NCBI GenBank assembly: GCA_030424665.1
Contig: JAUHWN010000025.1
Span: 1 to 34,258, forward strand
From: Bdellovibrionia bacterium
Lineage (GTDB): Bacteria > Bdellovibrionota > Bdellovibrionia > Bdellovibrionales > JAGQZY01
Length of the DNA: 34,258 nucleotides
Reading direction: 5' to 3'
Shown here: in pieces, positions 24,683 through 31,724 of the stretch
Position numbering within the stretch: position 1 is the stretch's first letter
How the letters are laid out: each line of letters starts with the position of its first letter
Position numbers and translations under genes: made by a program
Notes under the pieces: model-generated
Seen by the model: only the letters and a program-made list of their open reading frames with translations
What the model was told of the DNA's origin: nothing
Database searches by the model: none

Positions 24683-25651
24683 TTAGAGTTGATGGGAAAA
24701 TTGAGTCGACGCATTCACCGCATCAGTTAGACCGTCGAGACCATCAATTGGCAGATCAGTCTTTTCTCCATTAAGGTAAGTTTCCTTCTGTCCTTCGCTA
24801 TTGGTGTGGTTTGAAATTACGACCTTTTGTCCTGCGGCTGAGATGTCCACATGGATGACCATTTCAACTTTAGGTTCCTGGCCTTCTTTGACAGAAATCA
24901 AAAGTTCAAACTCTAAGTCCATTTTTATTTCGCCGAGATTAATATCCTTTTTAGTCTGTCCCCCGGTTCCCTTTATGTAAAAGCGAGCAGAGTCCATCTC
25001 TCCAGTCATAGTATTCACTTTTCCGGCAACTTTTCCATTAGCTACGAAATTTGAATCGTTGGAATCAGAATTTTCCATAATAGGTAAATACTTCGGATCG
25101 GCGACAGAAGATTTTTTTGTCATCTTCAAGTCGATATCTCCTGTAAATGTTCCTGTGTTTTGATTGACCACCAAGTAAAGTTGCATTTCCTCTTCGGAAG
25201 CAAAAGAAACAGGGCAAAGATTTCCGGAGATTGAGCTTTGGGTCACCTGAGTTCTACGAAGGGTCGATTGTCCCTCTTCGTCGACGGGAGTGTTTACTTT
25301 AGGAGTTGTTATCTCACAATCTTTTGTGAGGTCTTCGAGTAAGATTTTGTTTTCGTTAGAGAGCTGATCCTTTGCCTGCTGGGCTTGTTGCCAGTCATCG
25401 TAGTCTTCAGACCGGTCTACGAGCAGCAATTGGCCGGCAGAGATTTGATCTTGATCGAGAAGCCCCATGAGCTGCTCTACTTGCGCCTTTTGTTGGGCGT
25501 TGAGTGCTTCACCGGTTTTTGGTTCAAAGTTGAGACTCTGTGGAATGCCGTTGTCGGATAAATTCGGTCCACCATTGTTTTCGCTATCACTACCACAAGC
25601 GACTAGGATAAAAGTACTTAGTACTGCCAACATAAATTTAGCAAAATTCAT
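24683..25651 (-). CDS. Lipoprotein of unknown function
   Basis: The 322-residue product begins MNFAKFMLAVLSTFILVACGS, with lipobox LVAC. A low-complexity, Asn/Ser/Gly-rich linker and a helical Gln-rich region (about 55-105, NAQQKAQVEQLMGLLDQDQ) follow, then a beta-rich domain to the end (for example FTGDIDLKMTKKS and LEFELLISVKEG). I recognise no family. GGGAGGA precedes the ATG by three bases. It is alone on the minus strand, facing the RND pump gene; nothing in the sequence links its role to efflux. Confidence 0.8.
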   Translation of the reverse strand: MNFAKFMLAVLSTFILVACGSDSENNGGPNLSDNGIPQSLNFEPKTGEALNAQQKAQVEQLMGLLDQDQISAGQLLLVDRSEDYDDWQQAQQAKDQLSNENKILLEDLTKDCEITTPKVNTPVDEEGQSTLRRTQVTQSSISGNLCPVSFASEEEMQLYLVVNQNTGTFTGDIDLKMTKKSSVADPKYLPIMENSDSNDSNFVANGKVAGKVNTMTGEMDSARFYIKGTGGQTKKDINLGEIKMDLEFELLISVKEGQEPKVEMVIHVDISAAGQKVVISNHTNSEGQKETYLNGEKTDLPIDGLDGLTDAVNASTQFSHQL

Positions 25652-25892
25652 AGTTCCTCCCTCGTGTTAGTCTTTTAGCCCTCTATTGCGCTGACCTCAA
25701 ATGAATTGAAATAAAGACCTATCACCATGTATGAATTCTAATAGCAATGCAAAAACAGTCCACAATGGCCTAGTGAGAGCTCCGATTTCTTTGGAGATTA
25801 GCCTTGGGGGTGGGCCATCGAGATGCTCTATTCACGACTAACTGGTGCCAGTTGAGAGGAGAGAAGGGTAAAATTTGCCTTTTTTTTATTAT

Positions 25893-26312
25893 TTACAGTT
25901 TTACCTTCTTACGCCCTTGCTTCTTCTCGCTATGGGCTTCTCGCCTTTTACGGTCCTTAAGCTGCGTACTGCGGCTGGGTCGTGTCTTTTTTCGAGGGGG
26001 GGCTTTGTAGAATGCCCTGTCTAGAATATCCCGAAGTTTCTTAAGGCAGTCTTCTTGATTTCTCTTTTGAGAGCGGGTGAGAGACGAGCTTACAATTATT
26101 TCGCCTTTGGAATTTGTATAGCTTGTGAGTTTTCTCGAAATTAGGTCTTTCTCTTTCTGGTTAAGTACCTCAGAAAGTTGAAATTTCCAGCGCAGCTCGA
26201 TCTTCGTTTCTGTTTTGTTGACGTGTTGACCACCAGGTCCTCCCGATCGGGCTGCAGAAAAAATAAATTCATTAATAATTTTGTCAAATTTTTTAAAGTT
26301 TGATTGGCCCAT
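25893..26312 (-). CDS. arfB: Alternative ribosome-rescue factor ArfB (YaeJ-like peptidyl-tRNA hydrolase)
   Basis: The 139-residue protein has the GGQ motif of release-factor domains at residues 27-29 in ARSGGPGGQHVNKTETKIEL, a short catalytic domain with no codon-recognition domain, and a very basic tail (KAPPRKKTRPSRST onward to KKQGRKKVKL). In ArfB this tail enters the empty mRNA channel of stalled ribosomes and GGQ releases the nascent chain. Length and layout match ArfB. Ribosome binding site is weak. It is divergent from the secreted hydrolase gene; the 241 bases before the upstream lipoprotein gene hold no gene that I can support. Confidence 0.93.
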   Translation of the reverse strand: MGQSNFKKFDKIINEFIFSAARSGGPGGQHVNKTETKIELRWKFQLSEVLNQKEKDLISRKLTSYTNSKGEIIVSSSLTRSQKRNQEDCLKKLRDILDRAFYKAPPRKKTRPSRSTQLKDRKRREAHSEKKQGRKKVKL

Positions 26313-26444
26313 TTTTATACCGTTTTAGTAGGTTCTATCCTAAGTGGCGACGGCGCTAGATGCAATGAGTAAATTGAACATGCCATTGGACAAGGGGGAG
26401 AAGGATTTGTGATGATAACCACGAATTCTACAGGTGGGGATATT

Positions 26445-27311
26445 ATGAAAGCCATTTTATTTTTTGCGACACTAGTACTTAGCGGGTCTCTTGCCTGGAG
26501 CTTGCCTGAATCACATCCAGGTAGTGACAGTTATGACTATGAATACCTCTATAAAAAAATCGAAATTGATGAGCGGCAAGTTGAAGTATTCGTACCCCAC
26601 CCCCTTCCAAAAACCGATTTACCTCTGGTTGTCTTTGCCCATGGCCAAGCGCAGGGAATGAAACACTATAAACAGAACTTTATTCACCTTGCTCGCAAAG
26701 GGATCGCAGTGATTTTTCCTTATTACGACAAGGGTTTTTTTGATCGAAATTGGGAGAGAATGGCGTCCGATTACGTGAGCTTGACCCAAAAGTTTATCGA
26801 CGAGAATGATTTTATTGATGAAGACCGAGTAGTATTTTCTGGACACTCGAAAGGCGCTTACATTGGTTTAATGGCTACGGGGGCTCCGAATCTTCGACTT
26901 AATTTAAAAGCAGGAGTCTTCTTTGCGCTGGCTGGATTTAATGAGTCTTATTTAACCCGAATCGATCCAACGATGCCTTTGACCATTGTATGGGGGCAAG
27001 AGGATCGAATTTCTCCCTTTTCCATCTCGGAAGAAGCCTATCAAATAGCGGCTTCACAAAATAAACAGTTGGTATTGGCAAAGGGGCGAGAAGGTATGAG
27101 ACCTGGTCACTTTTTTGTAAATACTAAGAAGTTTTTGGGATTTGGTTACTCGAGTCTGAATGATTTCCATTACGAACTTACTTGGAAGTATTTGGTCAGT
27201 GCAGCTTTGGAGCGAGGTAAGGCGAATTCTTATTCTGATTATATTTATGGGACCAGGGCTGCCGAATCTGGTGACGAGTTTGAAGATCATCAAATTTTTC
27301 GTTCCTTCTAA
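26445..27311 (+). CDS. Secreted alpha/beta hydrolase
   Basis: The 288-residue product starts MKAILFFATLVLSGSLAWS, a clear signal peptide. The hydrolase core has the oxyanion-side strand LPLVVFAHGQAQG, the nucleophile elbow GHSKGAY (GxSxG), the acid Asp in WGQEDRISP and a probable His in RPGHFF. It resembles chlorophyllase and polyester-hydrolase relatives acting on esters, though the substrate is unknown. Two starts compete: ATG 26445 with GGGGA four bases upstream gives the better signal peptide; ATG 26412 has AAGGA with six-base spacing and adds 11 residues. The sequence around 26445 closely matches the start of the DUF2799 gene. Confidence 0.85.
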   Translation: MKAILFFATLVLSGSLAWSLPESHPGSDSYDYEYLYKKIEIDERQVEVFVPHPLPKTDLPLVVFAHGQAQGMKHYKQNFIHLARKGIAVIFPYYDKGFFDRNWERMASDYVSLTQKFIDENDFIDEDRVVFSGHSKGAYIGLMATGAPNLRLNLKAGVFFALAGFNESYLTRIDPTMPLTIVWGQEDRISPFSISEEAYQIAASQNKQLVLAKGREGMRPGHFFVNTKKFLGFGYSSLNDFHYELTWKYLVSAALERGKANSYSDYIYGTRAAESGDEFEDHQIFRSF

Positions 27312-27338
27312 GTTCTTTAAGACTGATGATATTGACTC

Positions 27339-27360
27339 GGAACTCTCTAAAAGGAGTTCC
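27339..27360. terminator. Hairpin between the convergent hydrolase and LysR genes
   Basis: Perfect 7-base arms (GGAACTC and GAGTTCC) with an 8-base loop lie between the two stops and overlap the LysR stop codon. No T tract follows on either strand, so it may be a weak or factor-aided terminator. Confidence 0.3.
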
Positions 27361-28213
27361 AGAGTTCTTCGGCGACCTTTCCTGTATAGGCTCCCTTTCT
27401 TCGACAGATGTAGATTTTGGTTTCGTCATCTTGGTTGAGGTGGGTCAGATGGACGAGTTTTCCTGACTTGAGTTCTTTTTCGATTTCGTGCCCAGGAAGT
27501 CGACCCCAGCCGAGGCCGTTTAATATAATTTCTTTCTTTGAAAGTGTATCTGTGACCTTCCATTGGAGTGACTCGCGGTGAATACCATGGCTGAAATCTT
27601 CGTCAGGAATTGTGCTCCTTTGAATAATTTGTGGGTAGGAGTAGAGGTTTTCAATTTTTTGATCTTTTTTAGGAAGTTTCGTAAAAGGGTGGTTCTTTGC
27701 GATCACCATAAACAGATCAATTCTATCGATAACCTTGTAGTCGAGTTCTTTTTTATAGTTGAGATGTTCAAAGAATGAGAGATCGACGAGACCCCTGCGA
27801 AGCATTTTCTCTCCACTGAGGATTTCTCTTTCGAGAATAAATTCCGTAGCAGGATACTTCTTCATGAGTTTTTTTAAAGTCGGGTACAATGGGTTGAGGC
27901 CGTAGATTCCGCTAACACTAATTTTCAAACGTGTTTCTACATGAGAGGCGATTTGTGAACAGGACTCCAGAAACTCATCAAAGTGAAAAATGAGTTCTTT
28001 AGAGCGTTGAAGAAGGGACTCGCCTTGGGGGGTGAGTCGCGGTCGATAGCTGCTTCGATCTATGACTTTAAACCCTAATTGCTCTTCGAGATTGTTTATG
28101 GCGTAGCGGACTGCAGATTTGGCTCTGTTGAGTTTTAGGGCCGCCTGAGTAAAGCTTCCCTCCTCAACGAGGACCTTAAAACACTGAATTTGATCGACTG
28201 AGATATTGTACAT
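27347..28213 (-). CDS. LysR-family transcriptional regulator
   Basis: The 288-residue protein has an N-terminal winged helix-turn-helix (about residues 5-62: QCFKVLVEEGSFTQAALKL, then KSAVRYAINNLEEQLG and LTPQGE). A linker helix and a periplasmic-binding-protein-like effector domain (about 90-285) follow. LysR proteins usually control a divergent gene and their own promoter in response to a small molecule. Here the divergent neighbour is a pirin gene only 92 bases away, with a perfect palindrome between, so pirin is the likely target. The inducer cannot be read from the sequence. Confidence 0.92.
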   Translation of the reverse strand: MYNISVDQIQCFKVLVEEGSFTQAALKLNRAKSAVRYAINNLEEQLGFKVIDRSSYRPRLTPQGESLLQRSKELIFHFDEFLESCSQIASHVETRLKISVSGIYGLNPLYPTLKKLMKKYPATEFILEREILSGEKMLRRGLVDLSFFEHLNYKKELDYKVIDRIDLFMVIAKNHPFTKLPKKDQKIENLYSYPQIIQRSTIPDEDFSHGIHRESLQWKVTDTLSKKEIILNGLGWGRLPGHEIEKELKSGKLVHLTHLNQDDETKIYICRRKGAYTGKVAEELWNSF

Positions 28214-28218
28214 AATAG

Positions 28219-28230
28219 GCTAATATTAGC
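28219..28230. promoter_or_regulatory. Candidate LysR operator in the lysR/pirin divergent region
   Basis: GCTAATATTAGC is a perfect 12-base palindrome six bases from the lysR start codon. Its position in a short divergent region next to a LysR gene is typical of autoregulatory sites; binding is inferred. Confidence 0.5.
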
Positions 28231-28276
28231 ACAAGTTGCATTAAAATTAAGGCTTTTTTTAGTCCATTAGATTTTC

Positions 28277-28298
28277 TATAATAGAAGTCATCAAGGAG
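28277..28298 (+). promoter_or_regulatory. Pirin promoter -10 element and ribosome binding site
   Basis: TATAAT (28277-28282) is a perfect -10 hexamer, but no good -35 is seen at the right distance (a T-rich run), which fits a promoter needing an activator such as the divergent LysR protein. AAGGAG (28293-28298) lies seven bases before the ATG. Confidence 0.5.
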
Positions 28299-28305
28299 TA
28301 TTGAA

Positions 28306-29175
28306 ATGAGTGACCGCGAATCTCGCAAGATAAAGAAGATCATTAGAGCTAGTGAAAAACACTGGGTCGGTGATGGTTTTTACGTAAGTACCATGTTTTC
28401 TATGCACAGTGAGGACCCGCTCTCTATAAGTCCCTTCTTAATGCTTGATTATGCGAGTCCTAAGCATTTTGAACCCACTGAAGAAAAGTTAGGAGTGGGG
28501 GAGCATCCTCACCGAGGGTTTGAGACTGTAACATTTGCCGTGCGAGGATCAATTGACCATAGGGATTCAGGCGGCGGAGGTGGTCGAATTCACACGGGTG
28601 GGGTGCAATGGATGACGGCTGGATCAGGAGTCGTGCACGAAGAGTTTCACTCGAGAGAATTCGCAAAAACCGGTGGTGAGTTTTCGATGATTCAACTTTG
28701 GGTTAACCTCCCGGCGGAGCATAAAATGACGAAACCTCGATATCAGGGATTGAACCGTGAGGACTTTCCGATCTTAGAAGAAGGTGGGATCGAGATAAAG
28801 GTTATTGCCGGTCACTATAAGGAAGAGAAAGGTCCTGCCCAAAGTTTTACTCCAATAAACATGTTTGAGGCCAAGGCAATAACGGATGGATCGGTGAATT
28901 ATTCGGTTGATAATGGTTCGACCACAATGATTGTTCAGACCAACGGCAAAAGTCTAATCGCTGGGGAAGAGGTGTTGGCCGGTGAAGTGGCTCTCCTCGA
29001 AAAAGAAGGTGAAAAACTCTCTATTGAGATGACTAAGGACTCTCATTTCTTACTGCTGAATGGCGAACCTATAGATGAGCCAGTAGCCAGTTACGGCCCC
29101 TTCGTCATGAATACGAAAGAGGAAATTTTACAAGCTGTTGAAGACTTTCAGGCGGGACGAATGGGGCGATTGTGA
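28306..29175 (+). CDS. Pirin-family cupin protein
   Basis: The 289-residue protein has the two-cupin pirin layout. Metal ligands are visible in the N-terminal cupin: H67 and H69 in GEHPHRGFETVTF, then H111 and E113 in GGVQWMTAGSGVVHEEFH. The C-terminal domain ends with PFVMNTKEEILQAVEDFQ and GRMG, as in the family. Bacterial pirins bind iron or other metals; some have quercetin dioxygenase activity and others bind metabolic enzymes. Which applies here is unknown. A divergent LysR gene probably controls it. Confidence 0.93.
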   Translation: MSDRESRKIKKIIRASEKHWVGDGFYVSTMFSMHSEDPLSISPFLMLDYASPKHFEPTEEKLGVGEHPHRGFETVTFAVRGSIDHRDSGGGGGRIHTGGVQWMTAGSGVVHEEFHSREFAKTGGEFSMIQLWVNLPAEHKMTKPRYQGLNREDFPILEEGGIEIKVIAGHYKEEKGPAQSFTPINMFEAKAITDGSVNYSVDNGSTTMIVQTNGKSLIAGEEVLAGEVALLEKEGEKLSIEMTKDSHFLLLNGEPIDEPVASYGPFVMNTKEEILQAVEDFQAGRMGRL

Positions 29176-29259
29176 AGCTATTATAAACAGTTACCAATTT
29201 GGATCAGATTGCTCTTATATACTTAGGAATTATTGCTCGAGTTCTCTCATAATAGAGGT

Positions 29260-30087
29260 ATGAAAAGTCTCACTTTCTCGTCCGTGTTGGTTTTTGTTAT
29301 TTCTCTCAGCGCTCCATTTGCCGAAGGTGGTAGACTTAAGTCCTTTGAAAAAAATCTTAAATCTCCGCCAAAATCAGAAGTGGAAGCTCCTCCGAGTCGA
29401 GGAGACGGTTCCTCCACCGATTCGTCGGACGACTGTGGTTTCTTTTGTGTTCTTGTGCGCATTCTTGATCTTTTTGGAACGAATGAAAGTGACGACTATT
29501 CGAGTCCAAGTCTCTATAAGGGGGTGGACTCAGCTGGGAGTGGGAATCTCTATGCCAGTAGCAATGAGAATTATCTTTCCGCAGATCAAATCGCCGGTGA
29601 AGAGACCTACGATTCACAATTTGAAATTTCGACTGGCCTCAAGGGTGGAGAAGGAGCTCTTTCAGGAATGGATCTGGACTTTGATGCGAAGTTGGCTGCC
29701 TTCTACATTAAAGCCAATTTTAATTATCTGACAGAAAGAGAGGACACTCTGTCGATAAACTCCTATGGAGTTGGGTTTAACTTCGACCTCGGGGCCAAAT
29801 TAAATATGGGGTTTCTAATTGGACTGCAGACCAGCGAAGGGCAATTCTATCAACAGGGTTTTCTGGCCGGGTTCTCCTTAGATCTCAAATTAAAGCCATG
29901 GATGTGGTTTGTTCTCGACTATCAGAATAGTCAATACGAGAACAATTCAATTAATGAATTTAAAGTTGGTATGAGATTCTATCCCAGTAAAAATGTGTTT
30001 ATTGAGCCATATGTGCAAAGGCAAAGTTTAGAGTACACAAGTGATAGTTTGAATTTTGCAGGATTAAGTCTTGGCCTTTCATTTTAA
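29260..30087 (+). CDS. Probable outer-membrane beta-barrel protein
   Basis: The 275-residue product has a signal peptide (MKSLTFSSVLVFVISLSAPFAEG), a Pro/Ser-rich linker, a short Cys-containing hydrophobic stretch (DDCGFFCVLVRILDLFG) and a C-terminal half of alternating strands (LAAFYIKANFNYL, YGVGFNFDLGAKLNMGFL, GLSLGLSF) ending in Phe, the mark of barrels inserted by the BAM complex. Function unknown. The start is uncertain: ATG 29260 has GAGG only one base away; TTG 29233 has AGGA at four bases and adds nine residues before the signal. It precedes the Mpo1-like gene by 21 bases. Confidence 0.7.
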   Translation: MKSLTFSSVLVFVISLSAPFAEGGRLKSFEKNLKSPPKSEVEAPPSRGDGSSTDSSDDCGFFCVLVRILDLFGTNESDDYSSPSLYKGVDSAGSGNLYASSNENYLSADQIAGEETYDSQFEISTGLKGGEGALSGMDLDFDAKLAAFYIKANFNYLTEREDTLSINSYGVGFNFDLGAKLNMGFLIGLQTSEGQFYQQGFLAGFSLDLKLKPWMWFVLDYQNSQYENNSINEFKVGMRFYPSKNVFIEPYVQRQSLEYTSDSLNFAGLSLGLSF

Positions 30088-30108
30088 TAAGTGCTAAACA
30101 CGAAGGTA

Positions 30109-30417
30109 ATGGAAGAAAAAAGAATTCAATCCTATAGCGAGTTTTGGTCCTTTTATTTAAGTCAGCATCAAAATCGAGTTTGCCAAGTTCTTCACGTTTT
30201 TGGAACTCTCGGAGCCTTAGTTCTACTTGCCACAGTGGTTAGTTTACAGTTTTGGTGGGGACTTCTTGCCGTTCCCGTTTTTGGTTATGGGTTTGCATGG
30301 ATTGGACACTTTGTCTTCGAAAAAAATAGACCTGCAACTTTTCAGTATCCGTTTTGGTCTTTAATATCAGACTTTAAGATGGTCTACTGGTTCTTTAGCT
30401 CCTCCAAAAAGCGTTAA
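30109..30417 (+). CDS. Mpo1-like (DUF962) membrane protein
   Basis: The 102-residue protein matches DUF962: YSEFWSFYLSQHQNRVCQVLHVFGT, here FWSFYLSQHQNR and LHVFGT, then two hydrophobic helices, and GHFVFEKNRPATFQYPFWSLISDF. The conserved His residues and the ENRPATF-type block are those of yeast Mpo1, an iron-dependent dioxygenase that shortens 2-hydroxy fatty acids; activity of bacterial forms is little known. ATG 30109 follows GAAGG closely; a GTG at 30091 lacks any ribosome site. Its stop overlaps the convergent barrel gene's stop by TTAA. Confidence 0.85.
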   Translation: MEEKRIQSYSEFWSFYLSQHQNRVCQVLHVFGTLGALVLLATVVSLQFWWGLLAVPVFGYGFAWIGHFVFEKNRPATFQYPFWSLISDFKMVYWFFSSSKKR

Positions 30418-31619
30418 AAACTCATCTGAAGGTGACCGCCACCGCCCTCCCAGGACCGTCCTCCTCCGAATTCATCGAGATCGAAAGTAAATGAGAGTCG
30501 TAAAAACAGGTTTTCAGCTGTTTGATAGATAAGGAAATAGTTAAGACGAGATTGTATGGCGATTTTCTTGCCACCCTCTGCCAATAGTTCTTCGTCTCCT
30601 TGACTGGTGCGGCTCGTGACCTCTAGTCCGAAACTATTCTTCCAGTTACTGTCTGATTTTTCGGTAAAATTTATAAAAGGCAAAAAGTCTGTAACCTGAG
30701 AAAAGAGTTGATTCTGCTGGTCGGTCCTTAATGCGAAGGCTAGGCCGATATCTGTTGACCAATTTTCAAAAAAAGAAAATCGGTTCATCGAAAAAAGAGA
30801 CTCAATTTTTTGAAACTGATAATTTGTATGCGTAGTAGTTGTTGCGAGTCTTCGATCCCTCTTATCGTACTGGATTGAGAACTCGTAGTCATAGAGGTTC
30901 GATCTTTTTAAACCTCTAAACATGAGGCTGAGTTCTCTGTAGGATCTGCGTGTATTAGTGACTTCAAAAATTCGAGCAATCTGAGGCGTGTAGCGAACAC
31001 CCGTTTCAAATTGAAAGTCTTTGCTGTTGATATCTTCAAAAAATAAAGCGTAAACTGCCGAGGACCTACCGTCGAACTTATCCTGATCAAAAGTTTTTTT
31101 GTTCTTATCGAAGTCGAGCCAATGAACACTCAGTCGTGACCGCATAGAGTTCAATAAATCCCACTCTATAAAAAAACCAAAGTCATCCTTGGATTTGTCA
31201 AATTCGGCTTCTCCAAACAAACCAAGGTGAAAAGACTCAGACAGAGAATACTTGAGCTCGAGGGTAAAAAACTCACTAAGGCTTTCGTAGTCTTGAAACT
31301 CTCTGAACAGCAGTCGAAAATGAAAATTTTCGGAGAAATCCTTTTTTAGAAAAAGCAGTCTCTCGTTGTAAAATTTTTCAGTACTCATAGAACCAATCGA
31401 CCATAAGAAGCCCACGGACTCGTTTCTGATTTTCAGCCAATCACTGTACTTAGCTCGATAGGCGAGGATGTCGGACCGATATTCGGAATCGACCTGTTGT
31501 GGCTCTGGGGCTTTTAAAAAAAGGCCTTCACTAAACGAATTATATTGAAAAAGAAAGTCAAAACCAAAACAGACGGAAGAGTTGAATAGGATAAATAGGG
31601 GCAAAATCACCTTAATCAC
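30414..31619 (-). CDS. Probable outer-membrane beta-barrel protein
   Basis: The 401-residue protein has a signal peptide (MIKVILPLFILFNSSVCFG) and then repeated strands of alternating hydrophobic residues with aromatic girdles (HFRLLFREF, FHLGLFGEAEF, YEFSIQYDKRD, LFLRLSFTFDLDEF). It ends in LQMSF, a C-terminal Phe typical of BAM substrates. From its size I would guess a barrel of 16 to 18 strands. No family is recognised. The GTG start is supported by GGGAGGAAG about five bases upstream. It is divergent from the GNAT-nitrilase gene. Confidence 0.78.
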   Translation of the reverse strand: MIKVILPLFILFNSSVCFGFDFLFQYNSFSEGLFLKAPEPQQVDSEYRSDILAYRAKYSDWLKIRNESVGFLWSIGSMSTEKFYNERLLFLKKDFSENFHFRLLFREFQDYESLSEFFTLELKYSLSESFHLGLFGEAEFDKSKDDFGFFIEWDLLNSMRSRLSVHWLDFDKNKKTFDQDKFDGRSSAVYALFFEDINSKDFQFETGVRYTPQIARIFEVTNTRRSYRELSLMFRGLKRSNLYDYEFSIQYDKRDRRLATTTTHTNYQFQKIESLFSMNRFSFFENWSTDIGLAFALRTDQQNQLFSQVTDFLPFINFTEKSDSNWKNSFGLEVTSRTSQGDEELLAEGGKKIAIQSRLNYFLIYQTAENLFLRLSFTFDLDEFGGGRSWEGGGGHLQMSF

Positions 31620-31647
31620 TCGTACTTCCTCCCTGAAGACCTTGATG

Positions 31648-31702
31648 CGTTGAGTATGGTTGTTTCCTAAGATCCTATCTTAGAATGGGACCTGTCTCAA
31701 CG
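31648..31702. promoter_or_regulatory. Nested symmetrical inverted repeat upstream of the GNAT-nitrilase gene
   Basis: Two pairs of 7-base perfect arms share one centre at 31675: inner CTAAGAT/ATCTTAG (31667-31683) and outer CGTTGAG/CTCAACG (31648-31654 and 31696-31702), with 12 bases between inner and outer arms on both sides. Within those gaps GGT and ACC also face each other. It could be a double operator in the divergent region or a leader RNA hairpin. Confidence 0.45.
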
Positions 31703-31724
31703 AGCAAAGCGCTAGGAAGTTAAT

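Noticed and set aside
25838..25855. Near-palindrome AACTGGTGCCAGTT between the lipoprotein gene and arfB
   Set aside because: Loop too short for a stable hairpin and no link to a start or T tract; it could be an operator, but nothing supports it.
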